Source: Rhizobium sp. R634
Lineage (GTDB): Bacteria; Pseudomonadota; Alphaproteobacteria; Rhizobiales; Rhizobiaceae
Direction: 5' to 3'
Assembly (NCBI RefSeq): GCF_002211305.1
Contig: NZ_LOKW01000023.1
Coordinates: 248,001 to 312,000 of the forward strand
DNA length: 64,000 nt
In this document: one piece after another, positions 52,106 through 61,190 of the stretch
Layout of the letters: the number at the start of each line of letters is the position of its first letter
Numbering within the stretch: position 1 is the first letter of the stretch
Made by a program: the position numbers and the translations under genes
The notes under the pieces: model-generated
Seen by the model: the letters and a program-made list of their open reading frames with translations, nothing else
The model's database searches: none
Told to the model about the DNA's origin: nothing

Positions 52106-52163
52106 GTGAGTCATTGACCTCACTTCCGATAAGTCATGCTTATCGGACGTTATTGCTATAACG
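52106..52163. promoter_or_regulatory. three consecutive inverted repeats between RHE_PE00001 and the recombinase
   Basis: GTGAG/CTCAC (52106-52110, 52119-52123), CCGATAAG/CTTATCGG with a 5-base spacer (52126-52146), and CGTTAT/ATAACG with a 4-base spacer (52148-52163). They are crowded into 58 bases in the divergent promoter region. They may be operators for the HTH protein, core sites for the recombinase, or both. The 8-bp arms are perfect. Confidence 0.45.
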
Positions 52164-52243
52164 CCGCAAATCAGTGAAAACGGGGTAAAGCGCAGTCGCT
52201 GACGCCATGCCTACAGCCGGATTTCCCCGCTTCAGGAGGACCA

Positions 52244-53398
52244 ATGGACATTCTCGCTCCGAAATCAGCGCCGGACGCCATCGCCCGCCGGGCCGAAACG
52301 CTCGATACCATTGCCGCGGTGCTGCCGATCGACCGACGCGACAAGCTGGCGGAAATTCTCACCGACCAGGACGTCGAGACGCTGCGGCACCTGGTCAACG
52401 AAGGCATGGGCGACAATACGCTGCGGGCGCTCGCCTCCGACCTCGGCTACCTCGAGGCCTGGTGCCTGGCGGCGACCGGCAGCCCCCTCCCATGGCCGGC
52501 GCCCGAGGCGCTGCTGCTGAAATTCGTCGCCCATCACCTCTGGGATCCACGACGCCGCGAGACCGACCCGGAGCACAGCGTGACGGCCGAAGTCGAGCAG
52601 GCGTTGCGAGACGGCGGCTTTCTCCGTTCGATCGGGCCGCACGCGCCGGACACGGTGCGCCGACGGCTGGCCAACTGGTCGACGCTGACCAAGTGGCGTG
52701 GTCTCGACGGCGCCTTCGCCTCCCCTGCCCTTCGATCGGCGCTCCATCTCGCCGTCCGCGCCGTACCGCGGCAACGCCGCCGCAAGAGCGCCAAGGCGGT
52801 GACATCAGAGGTGCTGGCCAAACTGCTGGCGACCTGCAGGTCGGACAGCCTGCGCGATCTGCGCGACCGCGCCATGCTGATGGTCGCCTTTGCTTCCGGC
52901 GGCCGCCGGCGCAGCGAAGTCGCTGGCCTGCGGAAAGAACAGCTGACGGTCGAGGCGCCCGTTACCGGCGACGACGGCAGCCCCCTCCCCTCACTGTCGA
53001 TCCATCTCGGCCGCACCAAAAATTCCGGCGCCGGCCAGGACGAGGTCGTCTATCTCACCGGCCGGCCGGTCGAGGCGTTGAGCGCCTGGCTGGCCGCCGC
53101 CAAGATCGACGGCGGCAGTGTGTTCCGGGGGATCGATCGCTGGGGCCATGTTTCTCGGCGGGCGCTCGATCCGAAGGCTGTCAACGACATCGTCAAGCAG
53201 CGGGTCAGGATGGCTGGGCTGGAGGTGGGGGAGTTTTCCGCGCACGGGCTGCGGTCAGGGTATCTGACAGAGGCGGCCAACCGTGGCATTCCCCTCTCCG
53301 AAGCGATGGAGCAATCTCGCCATCGCTCGGTCCAGCAGGCATCGAGCTACTATAACAATGCGACGCGTAGAAGCGGGCGAGCCAGTCGGATGCTGTAG
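52244..53398 (+). CDS. tyrosine recombinase/integrase
   Basis: A 384-residue phage-integrase-family recombinase. Catalytic residues are visible: Arg in AFASGGRRRSEVAGLRKEQL, His-x-x-Arg in SAHGLRSGYLTEAANRGI, His in EQSRHRSVQQASSYYNNA and the nucleophilic Tyr in the same segment. The N-terminal SAM-like domain precedes it (TLRALASDLGYLEAWCLAAT). These enzymes integrate elements or resolve replicon multimers. Paired head to head with an RHE_PE00001 gene near repABC, a role in plasmid dimer resolution or cointegrate formation is plausible. Confidence 0.85.
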   Translation: MDILAPKSAPDAIARRAETLDTIAAVLPIDRRDKLAEILTDQDVETLRHLVNEGMGDNTLRALASDLGYLEAWCLAATGSPLPWPAPEALLLKFVAHHLWDPRRRETDPEHSVTAEVEQALRDGGFLRSIGPHAPDTVRRRLANWSTLTKWRGLDGAFASPALRSALHLAVRAVPRQRRRKSAKAVTSEVLAKLLATCRSDSLRDLRDRAMLMVAFASGGRRRSEVAGLRKEQLTVEAPVTGDDGSPLPSLSIHLGRTKNSGAGQDEVVYLTGRPVEALSAWLAAAKIDGGSVFRGIDRWGHVSRRALDPKAVNDIVKQRVRMAGLEVGEFSAHGLRSGYLTEAANRGIPLSEAMEQSRHRSVQQASSYYNNATRRSGRASRML

Positions 53399-53479
53399 CT
53401 GTGGCTCTCGGACATGCACCTGCCCTTCCGGCGAACACGGTAGGGCTATAGGGGCCATGCTTAGCGAACAACGGCTGGT

Positions 53480-53806
53480 TCAGATCTTTGAACCGTGTCG
53501 GGAGCGCTCCGCGATGCTAGACAGATCGACTTTCTTGCCCGCGACATCCGCGACGATCTTCAAAGTGCCTCCGAGGGATTCGACATAATCGCGGAGCGTC
53601 GACAGCTTCATGTCGGCGCGCTTCTCCAGTCTGGAAACATTGGTCTGCTTGAAACCTGTCGCAGCAGACACGTCTTCTTGTGTTCGTCCGGCAAGTGCCC
53701 GCAGTTCACGCAGATTATGAGCGGTCACGAGGTCCTCGGCGCGCTTTGCAATGGCGCGCTGTTCATCCTCAGGCAGCGTTTGTATCAGCTTGTCGAGATC
53801 ATCCAT
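53480..53806 (-). CDS. XRE-family antitoxin (HigA-like)
   Basis: A 108-residue protein with a helix-turn-helix (LRALAGRTQEDVSAATGFKQ, then TNVSRLEKRADMKLSTLRDY) followed by a short C-terminal strand region (LGGTLKIVADVAGKKVDL) like other XRE antitoxins. It overlaps the upstream toxin gene by eight bases. The order toxin then antitoxin is that of higBA. It should neutralise the toxin and repress the shared promoter. Position beside repABC suggests plasmid addiction. Confidence 0.8.
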   Translation of the reverse strand: MDDLDKLIQTLPEDEQRAIAKRAEDLVTAHNLRELRALAGRTQEDVSAATGFKQTNVSRLEKRADMKLSTLRDYVESLGGTLKIVADVAGKKVDLSSIAERSRHGSKI

Positions 53807-54164
53807 GCTTCTTCTCCAACTCGCTCAAATGCTCGTCGTACCGTTTGTCCGCCAGATCGATCAGCCGTTTGTAGAAGAGTTTCTGGCTCACACCGCTCTT
53901 CGCACCTCCGCAGAGGACGACCGCCTTTCGCTCCGGATCGAAGGCAAAGGCGAACCGCCATTGTACCTTCAAGACCTTGACGCGAAGCTCTTTCATGTTC
54001 GCGTGTCTGGAGCCTTCGAGGGTGTCGACCTCAGGTCGTCCCAATCGAAATCCTTTCTCGCGAAGCAGCACCAGATGCGCGAGCAATTCGACCCGGACAT
54101 CGGCTGGGAGGTCTGCGATCTCGCCTTTGAAGCGATCATGAAGCTCGACCTTCCATTGCGTCAT
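53799..54164 (-). CDS. RelE/HigB-type toxin
   Basis: A 121-residue protein starting MTQWKVELHDRFKGEIADLP. The RelE-like fold elements are present: LLREKGFRLGRPEVDTLEGS, MKELRVKVLKVQWRFAFAFD, then KAVVLCGGAKSGVSQKLFYK, matching the phage-derived Gp49-like/HigB toxins. These cleave mRNA at the ribosome. The C-terminus overlaps the antitoxin start. The promoter region (54165-54230) contains AT-rich dyads (gatatagata, gggatatata) that may bind the complex. Confidence 0.8.
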   Translation of the reverse strand: MTQWKVELHDRFKGEIADLPADVRVELLAHLVLLREKGFRLGRPEVDTLEGSRHANMKELRVKVLKVQWRFAFAFDPERKAVVLCGGAKSGVSQKLFYKRLIDLADKRYDEHLSELEKKHG

Positions 54165-54340
54165 TTCATATCCTGAACGATATAGATACTTTGGGATATA
54201 TAATCCGTGTCTCTCCTCGACGCAATAGGGTTTGCTTCGTCGAAGAGACGCTCACAACATCATTTTTCTCACGCATTTCTTATCTGTACAAAACACATCA
54301 AATGGATCGCTGGAAAGCCGGATGGCAACGTCCTAAACCT

Positions 54341-54606
54341 ATGAAGCGGCTCATTGGCTATGTTCGCGTCTCTACTGACGACCAGGCCCATGACGCCCAG
54401 ATGAACGAACTCCGCGCCGCCGGCTGCGATCGGATTTTCCAGGAACACGGTTCCGGGGCATCGCGTGCTCGGCCGGTGTTGACGCGGCTGCTTAGAGAGC
54501 TCAGCGCGGGAGACGTCCTCGTCGTTGTCCGTCTCGACCGGGTGGCCCGATCTGTCAGCCACCTCCTGCAGGTGATCGAGGACCTTGAGGAACGCGGAGC
54601 TCGTCT
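54341..54606 (+). pseudogene. N-terminal fragment of a serine recombinase (resolvase)
   Basis: From MKRLIGYVRVSTDDQAHDAQ through AGCDRIFQEHGSGASRARPV to VLVVVRLDRVARSVSHLLQV this is the catalytic domain of a Tn3-type resolvase, with the nucleophilic Ser in YVRVSTDD. Homology stops after EERGAR near 54606. The remaining frame to 54787 is unrelated and the DNA-binding domain is lost. Activity is unlikely. It marks a former transposon next to repABC. Confidence 0.75.
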
Positions 54607-54988
54607 CCGGCGAGGTTTCGAAGCTTTCCCTCCCTTCCCTGCAGGCCGTGATCGCTTTTCTTCGGAGGTACCGATTCGGTATCGTTTGGGATTGGTTATG
54701 TCATTTTCCTCGGCACGAATAAGATGGACCGGGATCATCGATAGATGTTGGGCCGTTTTTCGCACGACTTCGGGAAGACTGCTTTGAATCCAGAGAAAGA
54801 TGTAATTGCCTGTCTTTCACCGGATGTGCGCGCGTATCATTGATTCCACAGGTGAGAACCGTCACTGTATTAACCACTTGTTAACCAAAAAACTCTTGCT
54901 CAGAGCACAGAATCGGCGCCTATTGCCATCGGCGGAAATCTTTTGATTTTTCGCTTCAAACCGCCACTGGCAAGAAATAGGTTACGAG

Positions 54989-56203
54989 ATGGCGAATAAC
55001 GCCGCAAAAACAGCACCCGAAATCGAGGGACTGACCGCTTTGATGGAGCGGCATGCTGAGGCCTTGTCGGGGCAATTGCAAGCGCATCATGTCAAGGTCT
55101 TTCCGCCATCTGCGGAGAAAGGCATCCGCGGGTTTGCGCCGTCGGAGGCCGCCAAGCTCCTGGGCGTTAAAGAATCCTATCTTCGCCAGATTGCCTCCGA
55201 CATGCCTGAGTTGAACGTCAGTACGGGGGCGGGCGGCCGGCGCATATTTTCGATAGAGGATATTCATCAGATCCGAAAGCATATGGATCAGGTGGGCCGT
55301 GGCAACCGACGCTACCTGCCCCATCGGCGCGATGGCGAGCAGTTGCAAGTCATCTCTGTGATGAACTTTAAAGGCGGCTCCGGCAAGACCACCACGTCGG
55401 CGCATCTGGCCCAGTATCTCGCGATGCGTGGATATCGCGTGCTCGCGATCGATCTGGACCCTCAGGCCAGCCTATCCGCCCTATTCGGCAACCAGCCGGA
55501 AATTCACGTCGGTCCTAACGAAACGCTTTACGGCGCCATTCGCTATGATGAAGAGCAGCGCCCGATCGAGGAGGTGGTCCGGGGAACATACATACCCGAT
55601 CTCCATCTCATTCCCGGCAATCTTGAGCTTATGGAGTTCGAGCACGACACACCGCGCGCGCTGATGAGCCGCAAGGAAGGCGATACGCTTTTCTACGGGC
55701 GGATCAGCCAGGTCATCGAGGATATCGCGGACAATTACGATGTCGTCGTCATCGACTGCCCTCCCCAGCTCGGCTACCTGACCCTTTCGGCCCTGACCGC
55801 AGCGACGTCGATCCTGGTGACTGTGCATCCGCAGATGCTCGACGTCATGTCGATGAACCAGTTTCTGGCGATGACGTCAAACCTGCTGCGGGAAATCGAA
55901 AATGCTGGCGCCAGGTTCAACTTCAACTGGATGCGGTATCTTATCACCCGCTTCGAGCCGAGCGATGGCCCACAAAACCAGATGGTAGGTTATCTCCGGT
56001 CAATCTTCGGCGAGAACGTGCTCAATTTTCCAATGCTGAAGACGACGGCTGTCTCGGATGCCGGGCTTACAAACCAGACGCTCTTCGAAGTCGAGCGTGG
56101 CCAATTCACGCGTTCGACCTACGATCGCGCCTTGGATGCGATGAATGCCGTCAATGACGAGATTGAATCTTTGATCAAAAAAGCGTGGGGTAGAACCACA
56201 TGA
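54989..56203 (+). CDS. repA: plasmid partitioning ATPase RepA
   Basis: A 404-residue ParA-family protein of the repABC type. An N-terminal HTH region (GFAPSEAAKLLGVKESYLRQ) precedes the deviant Walker A (MNFKGGSGKTTTSAHLAQYL). Then come AIDLDPQASLSALFGNQPEI and VVVIDCPPQLGYLTLSALTA. It segregates the plasmid with RepB and represses the operon. Its stop overlaps the repB ATG (ATGA). The 200 bases upstream contain a direct GTTAACC repeat in an AT-rich stretch that probably includes the promoter. Confidence 0.96.
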   Translation: MANNAAKTAPEIEGLTALMERHAEALSGQLQAHHVKVFPPSAEKGIRGFAPSEAAKLLGVKESYLRQIASDMPELNVSTGAGGRRIFSIEDIHQIRKHMDQVGRGNRRYLPHRRDGEQLQVISVMNFKGGSGKTTTSAHLAQYLAMRGYRVLAIDLDPQASLSALFGNQPEIHVGPNETLYGAIRYDEEQRPIEEVVRGTYIPDLHLIPGNLELMEFEHDTPRALMSRKEGDTLFYGRISQVIEDIADNYDVVVIDCPPQLGYLTLSALTAATSILVTVHPQMLDVMSMNQFLAMTSNLLREIENAGARFNFNWMRYLITRFEPSDGPQNQMVGYLRSIFGENVLNFPMLKTTAVSDAGLTNQTLFEVERGQFTRSTYDRALDAMNAVNDEIESLIKKAWGRTT

Positions 56204-57225
56204 GCCGAAAGGACATTTTGGGCGTTTCCGCTACCGTACCGGCTGCGCCCTCGCCGCGCGATCCGCAAGTGGCAAAGAGCCGAACCATGCCGCTTCTCGG
56301 TGTGGCTCGCAAGGACCGTGACCCGGCGACCAAGCTGACCGCTAATATCGGCAACGCTTTGCGCGAGCAGAACGATCGCGTGGAACGAGCCGAGGAAATC
56401 GAACGGCGTCTTGCCGAGGGACAGACTGTGATCGATCTCGATCCGAAGGTTATTGACCCTTCGTTTATGCAGGACCGGATGCCAGGCGACATTGATGGGC
56501 TGCTGGCGTCTATCAAGGAACAGGGCCAGCAGGTGCCGATCCTCGTGCGCCCTCACCCGCAAAAGTCCGGCCGCTATGAAGTTGCCTTCGGCCATCGACG
56601 CTTGCGCGCGCTGACGGAACTCGGTCTGGCGGTCAAGGCGGTCGTCCGCGATCTGACGGACGAGCAGCTGGTGGTTGCCCAAGGCCAGGAAAATAACGAA
56701 CGGCAGGATCTTTCCTTTATCGAGAAGGCGCGCTTTGCCGCCCGCCTGAAGGAACGCTTCCCCCGGGACGTAATCATCTCATCGATGTCCGTCGACAAGG
56801 GCGATCTCTCCAAGATGTTGTCCATCATTGAGGCGCTTCCCACAGACTTGATCGATGCCATCGGCCCTGCCCCCGGTATCGGCCTCAGAAGCTGGCAGGA
56901 AATGGCCGAGCTGATCGAAAAAGCATCTCCGGCCGCCAACACCCTCGAACGTGTACGGTCCAGCGAATTTCAGGTGCTTCAGTCCGCCGACCGTTTCAAG
57001 GCGCTAATTGCGCACCTGAGGCCGCGCCGGTTGAAACGTGGACTTCCCGATGTCATGGCGAGCCCCGCTGGCGAGCGCCTAGCGCAGGTGAAGCAGAGCA
57101 AGGCGAAAGTGGAAATCATGATCGATCGGAAGGCGACGCCGGACTTTGCGGCCTTCGTGCTCGAGCAATTGCCGGCGCTTTATGAAGCGCACCGTGCGAA
57201 ACAGAAACAGAAGAAGGAAGCGTAA
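56200..57225 (+). CDS. repB: plasmid partitioning protein RepB
   Basis: A 341-residue ParB-type protein. The ParB N-terminal domain shows IDGLLASIKEQGQQVPILVR and the GHRR box in YEVAFGHRRLRALTELGLAV, then AQGQENNERQDLSFIEKARF. The HTH region follows and the C-terminus is basic (AHRAKQKQKKEA). It binds a parS site, and the 20-bp palindrome after repC is the likely one. It is co-translated with repA through the ATGA overlap. Confidence 0.96.
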   Translation: MSRKDILGVSATVPAAPSPRDPQVAKSRTMPLLGVARKDRDPATKLTANIGNALREQNDRVERAEEIERRLAEGQTVIDLDPKVIDPSFMQDRMPGDIDGLLASIKEQGQQVPILVRPHPQKSGRYEVAFGHRRLRALTELGLAVKAVVRDLTDEQLVVAQGQENNERQDLSFIEKARFAARLKERFPRDVIISSMSVDKGDLSKMLSIIEALPTDLIDAIGPAPGIGLRSWQEMAELIEKASPAANTLERVRSSEFQVLQSADRFKALIAHLRPRRLKRGLPDVMASPAGERLAQVKQSKAKVEIMIDRKATPDFAAFVLEQLPALYEAHRAKQKQKKEA

Positions 57226-57230
57226 GCCGC

Positions 57231-57286
57231 AAAAGAAAAGAGCCCCCTCAACGTTGCCGTCGCGGAAGCCCTTCTGTCTCTTTAGC
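57231..57286 (-). ncRNA. counter-transcribed antisense RNA (ctRNA/incA) of repABC
   Basis: The repB-repC gap encodes, on the minus strand, a promoter (-35 CTTGAC, -10 GATTCT) and about 55 bases downstream a GC hairpin (GCTTCC with GGGGGC, plus positions 57242-57269) followed by the U-rich run CTCTTTTCTTTT. Length and place match the ctRNA that limits repC expression and determines incompatibility in repABC plasmids. The transcription start is estimated from the -10 element. Confidence 0.65.
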
Positions 57287-57292
57287 ACGAAC

Positions 57293-57322
57293 AGAATCGC
57301 ATTTCCTCGAATCCTCGTCAAG
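57293..57322 (-). promoter_or_regulatory. ctRNA promoter
   Basis: On the minus strand CTTGAC (57322-57317) and GATTCT (57298-57293) are 18 bases apart, a good alphaproteobacterial sigma-70-type promoter reading away from repC toward repB. Confidence 0.6.
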
Positions 57323-57379
57323 AGTCTTGGCACCGATTTGGTGAGCAAATTTCTTTTGCCTGCGGAAAGGTAAGAGACG

Positions 57380-58594
57380 ATGCAAACGGGAAATGTGACG
57401 ACGCCCTTTGGGCGGCGGCCGGTTTCGCTCGCCCTGGTCAGACGACAGCAAGCAGTTGCCGAGATCAAGGCGGGGAAGTCGGCGCAGAAGTGGAAAGTCT
57501 TTCGGGATGTTTCTGCAGCAATGGCCGCACTTGGCATTCAGTCGAACAGCCTGGCGGTGCTTGACGCTCTGTTGAGCTTCCATCCGGAAAATGAATTGCG
57601 CCAGGACGCGCCGCTTATCGTTTTCCCGTCGAACGCACAGTTGTCGTTGCGTGCCCATGGCATGGCGGGATCCACCCTCCGACGGCATCTTGCGGCGCTT
57701 GTTGAGGCCGGCCTGATCGGTCGAAAAGATAGCGCCAACGGCAAGCGTTATGTTCGCAGGGACCAGACCGGCGATATCGAGAACGCCTTCGGCTTCGATC
57801 TTTCGCCATTGCTGTCTCGCGCTGATGAGCTTGCGACACTGGCGCAGCAGATCGCGGCGGAGCGCGCCGCCTTCAAAAGGATGAAAGAGAATCTGACGAT
57901 CTGCCGGCGCGACGTGCGCAAGCTGATTACGGCCGCCATGGAAGAGGGCGCGGCTGGCGACTGGCAGGCTATCGAGGGCATTTATGTAGGGCTGATTGCC
58001 CGGCTGCCACGCACACCGTCGCCCACCGATGTGAGCGTAGTTCTCGACGAAATGCAGATGCTGAAAGACGAAGTGCTCAACCGGCTGGAAAATCAAGAAA
58101 AAGCAGAAAATCCCGGCGGCAATGGCGCCCACAATGAGCGGCACATACAGAGTTCAAAACCCGAATCCCTTAATGAACTTGAACCTCGCTCTAGAAACGA
58201 GCAGGGGGCGAAATCGAGCAAAGCGAATGGAATTCAGCGAGAGCCGTTGAAGGCATTTCCACTCGGCCTCGTGTTGAAGGCCTGCCCGGAAATTGTCGAC
58301 TATGGGGCTGGCGGCGCGATCGGGTCCTGGCGCGAGTTGATGTCCGCTGCGGTCGTCGTCCGGTCGATGCTGGGAATAAGCCCGTCGGCCTACCAGGAGG
58401 CCTGCGATATTATGGGGCCGGAAAATGCGGCGGTCGCTGTTGCCGGCATCCTGGAGCGCGTCAACATGATTAACTCGCCCGGTGGGTACCTTCGTGATTT
58501 GACGCGGCGAACCGAGCGTGGGGAGTTCTCACTGGGGCCCATGATCATGGCTTTGCTGAAAGCAAATGGTGCGGCGCAAGCGAAAGCGGGGTAG
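57380..58594 (+). CDS. repC: replication initiator RepC
   Basis: A 404-residue RepC starting MQTGNVTTPFGRRPVSLALV, the family's typical opening. The winged-helix DNA-binding core is present (NAQLSLRAHGMAGSTLRRHL, then AALVEAGLIGRKDSANGKRY), as is the conserved C-terminal region (IVDYGAGGAIGSWRELMSAA; GPENAAVAVAGILERVNMIN). It is essential for replication, and the origin normally lies inside its own coding region. Expression is limited by the antisense RNA encoded just upstream. Leader: cggaaaggtaagagacg before the ATG. Confidence 0.96.
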   Translation: MQTGNVTTPFGRRPVSLALVRRQQAVAEIKAGKSAQKWKVFRDVSAAMAALGIQSNSLAVLDALLSFHPENELRQDAPLIVFPSNAQLSLRAHGMAGSTLRRHLAALVEAGLIGRKDSANGKRYVRRDQTGDIENAFGFDLSPLLSRADELATLAQQIAAERAAFKRMKENLTICRRDVRKLITAAMEEGAAGDWQAIEGIYVGLIARLPRTPSPTDVSVVLDEMQMLKDEVLNRLENQEKAENPGGNGAHNERHIQSSKPESLNELEPRSRNEQGAKSSKANGIQREPLKAFPLGLVLKACPEIVDYGAGGAIGSWRELMSAAVVVRSMLGISPSAYQEACDIMGPENAAVAVAGILERVNMINSPGGYLRDLTRRTERGEFSLGPMIMALLKANGAAQAKAG

Positions 58595-58655
58595 GGCGGC
58601 CGCGCCATTTTCGAGGTGAATTGCGTCGCCGCTTGCCTTTCAGAGCCCCGAAAGC

Positions 58656-58675
58656 GAGTTGGTCGCGACCAACTC
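58656..58675. promoter_or_regulatory. parS-like centromere palindrome
   Basis: Perfect 20-bp palindrome GAGTTGGTCGCGACCAACTC 62 bases after the repC stop. It has the GTT...GC...AAC form and location of parS sites in repABC plasmids, and is the likely RepB binding site. Only one copy was noticed. Confidence 0.7.
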
Positions 58676-58832
58676 TGCTAAACCTTTGTAGTCGTTGATT
58701 TTTCGGGCATGGGTGTTTTGGAGTAAAATCACCGGCCGCAATAATGACGTTCCACCAAGACCGATCGGCTGACCTCTGTAATTCAGCGGCGCCAGCCGTG
58801 GGATCGACGACGAGTAGGGTGGCTAAGGTACT

Positions 58833-59768
58833 TCAGCGTGTGAATAGCCGCTCGATCTCCCCACGCTGTTCGGCGTGTTTGACCGGGTTGTCGTTCTTTA
58901 GTTTTTGCGGGTTGAGGATCTTCCAGCGGATCGGCGGCAAGGCGAGGGCATGTGGCAAGCCGATAGGCTCGAAGTCGGGTTCGCCATCGTGAAGAGACAG
59001 CAGAAACGTGCGGCCCCGGCCGCGCCCACCGCGGTCTTGTCATCGAGGCCTGCCTGGATGTCCTTCAGGAACCGCTCCCGGATATCCAGCAAGTCATCCA
59101 GTGAGACCTTTCGATCGTCATCCCATCGAATTCTTGATTGAAGACATGTGTGACGTCGGCCCTATTGGGCTGCAGCAACTCATGGGGCGAGCGCCCGGAG
59201 CTCGCCACGTAGACAAGGAAAGTACGAAACAGCGGGTCAGTCAGTCCCTCGTTTTCATAAAGCAACTTGATGTCGAAGAGATCGCGCGGATGTTGGCGAT
59301 CAATTGCTGCATGCATCTTGCCGCCGAAGAGGACTTCGAAGGCGACAACCTCCATTTCTACAAACCAAACTGGTCTTCGACCAGCTCGCTGACCCTGCGT
59401 CGTTCGACGGGGCGGACCGTGCCGCGGGCGACCGGAGAGGTCTCGACCTTGACTGCGGTTTGGCCCCGCCTCACTTCGACGCGCGTATCGCCGCCGCCAC
59501 CGCCGGCTATTCGCTTTGCTCGGACTCCCTTGATCCTTTCAACCTTGGCGGCGACCCGGTCGAGGATCTCGTTGATTTCGGCCAAGCTCTCGTCCCTCGG
59601 TTTGAGCGGAAGGTAGGTCAGGTCGATATCGACTGACACGCGGGGGAGGTCTCTGTAGAAAAGATTGATAGCGGTTCCACCCTTCAACGCGAAAGCCGGC
59701 TCGTTGGCAATCATCGGCAAGACCTGGACGAGGAGATCTAGCTGGGAAAGATACTGGTCACGGGCCAT
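58833..59768 (-). pseudogene. AbiEii-type toxin gene disrupted by frameshifts
   Basis: The gene starts at ATG 59768 (MARDQYLSQLDLLVQVLPMI) and shows the nucleotidyltransferase core ALKGGTAINLFYRDLPRVSV followed by DIDLTYLP (GG and DxD motifs). The frame stops after VEDQFGL. The continuation EMEVVAFEVLFGGKMHAAID with RQHPRDLFDIKLL is in another frame from 59355. A second shift near 59110 leads to LDDLLDIRERFLKDIQAGLD, and a third near 59005 to PALP-type sequence ending HAEQRGEIERLFTR at 58833. At least three indels inactivate it, or they reflect decay after the partner became dispensable. The catalytic half is still open. Confidence 0.75.
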
Positions 59769-60612
59769 CGGCGCTCTCTGGCTTTCCTGGAAGGTACTCT
59801 TCTGGGATGGTGATGCGGTATATGGGATGCAGCTTGCCGCCCTTGATGAATGAGCGGTCGCCTCTCCCAAGATCGATATTCGACCGGTCAATATATTTGA
59901 GCCAGGCGTGATCATGGCGGTCGGCAAACACGAAGAAGAGCCGTTTCACCTGGACTTTCGTGCAGTCTGCGAGAAGTTCGGTTATGCGGCGCGGACGAAG
60001 GGTTGTCAGACCCTCGAAGATCGCATCGATGTTATCAAAGCTCTCGTTTTCGGGCAGTTCGTCCAGCGCCTCGATAATGGCCCGCTCCGGCGTTGATGCG
60101 CGTATCGTCCAGCTCTGCAGAAACAGGATGTGATTGCCGTCCGGTTCCGCCGCCAGTAGTTCAATGCCGATACCCGCTGTCTTGAAGAGGCGCGTGCTGC
60201 GAAGGAGAGGGAGGCCATTGGTAGGCAGGTTCGCGAGCCAGCGCGGCGCATCGCCATAGATGAAGATCTTCTCGGCAGCCTCTAGTGTCAGGTAGGGCAC
60301 ATGACCGCGAAGGGCCAGCGCCGTGCGGCCGCCAACATGGAACGGATAATTCATGATCGTCTGTGCAGACATGACGGCAATGCGCCAGTCGATGTGTTCT
60401 TTCGGTGAGCCGTCCCGTCCTGAGGGGCGCCGGTAGACGCCATGAATGACAGGCTGCAGCCAACCGCGGCGGAGATAATCATGCGTCGAGCTCCGGCGGA
60501 TTTGCATTTTCCGCATCCATGCCGAATCCACGAGGAAGCCTGCAGGAACCTCATCCAGCATTGACTTTAATTTAGCGCGTTTTCGATCGCCCATGACGGA
60601 CAAAAATGACAT
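59758..60612 (-). CDS. AbiEi-family antitoxin
   Basis: A 284-residue protein, intact, overlapping the toxin start by 11 bases as in AbiE operons. The N-terminal winged helix (AWMRKMQIRRSSTHDYLRRG, then WLQPVIHGVYRRPSG) binds promoter DNA in this family. The C-terminal domain includes YPFHVGGRTALALRGHVPYL and STPERAIIEALDELPENESF, typical of AbiEi antitoxins. It represses the operon and neutralises the AbiEii nucleotidyltransferase. Its toxin partner is frameshifted here, so the antitoxin is an orphan. Confidence 0.82.
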   Translation of the reverse strand: MSFLSVMGDRKRAKLKSMLDEVPAGFLVDSAWMRKMQIRRSSTHDYLRRGWLQPVIHGVYRRPSGRDGSPKEHIDWRIAVMSAQTIMNYPFHVGGRTALALRGHVPYLTLEAAEKIFIYGDAPRWLANLPTNGLPLLRSTRLFKTAGIGIELLAAEPDGNHILFLQSWTIRASTPERAIIEALDELPENESFDNIDAIFEGLTTLRPRRITELLADCTKVQVKRLFFVFADRHDHAWLKYIDRSNIDLGRGDRSFIKGGKLHPIYRITIPEEYLPGKPESADGP

Positions 60613-61190
60613 TATTTAAAGTCGCTAGCAAGGATACTTTGATAAATGGCGAAAATGTCCGTTTGAAACGGACTTTTGTGATCGATTATACGGCGATGAA
60701 TTGGCCGTTTGCTCACGCGCGAAAAATTAACGCCTTTTCGTACTAACGAAGCTGAACGCCCGAATCGGCGGCCATGCGGGATATCAGGGAGGATCTCAAT
60801 GGATGCCCAATTGTGAATTTCGTGTCGCTATGGATTGTGGGCCGCCAATGCGATAGTCGCTATCTGCAGAACCTGCTGCGATGCTGAGTGCATCGCCGAA
60901 CTTCAACGCAGACATCCAAGGCCATCAAAGTGAAAAGAGTCCAGCGCAGCTTTGCCGTCGAATACAGATCTGGTCGGCGAAAAGCAAATTCCAATCCGAA
61001 TTCAATCTGGGGAAACATGGATCTTAAGTCCGTTGCGCAGGAACTGCGCGACGAGGCAATGCCATTACTACCGGGCGCACCTCAGACCGGCGGCAGCGAA
61101 AAGGCTTTGACCGGCGAAGACCAGGCCTCGGGGCTGTTGACACTACCTATAGAGCAGGAGACAAATGGGTCGGCTTTACAGGAGACCAGA
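60613..61190. other. 578-bp region upstream of the syrB-like gene
   Basis: Holds the divergent promoters of the AbiE operon and the SyrB-like gene. A frame open from 60888 joins the SyrB-like gene, and an ATG at 61017 (MDLKSVAQELRDEAMPLL) could give a longer N-terminus, but the best ribosome binding site is at 61191. I see nothing else. Confidence 0.4.

Noticed and set aside
52207..53355. Arg/Pro-rich 382-codon frame overlapping the tyrosine recombinase
   Set aside because: Frame-shifted reading of the same GC-rich DNA. Only the 52244-53398 frame shows the recombinase catalytic residues.
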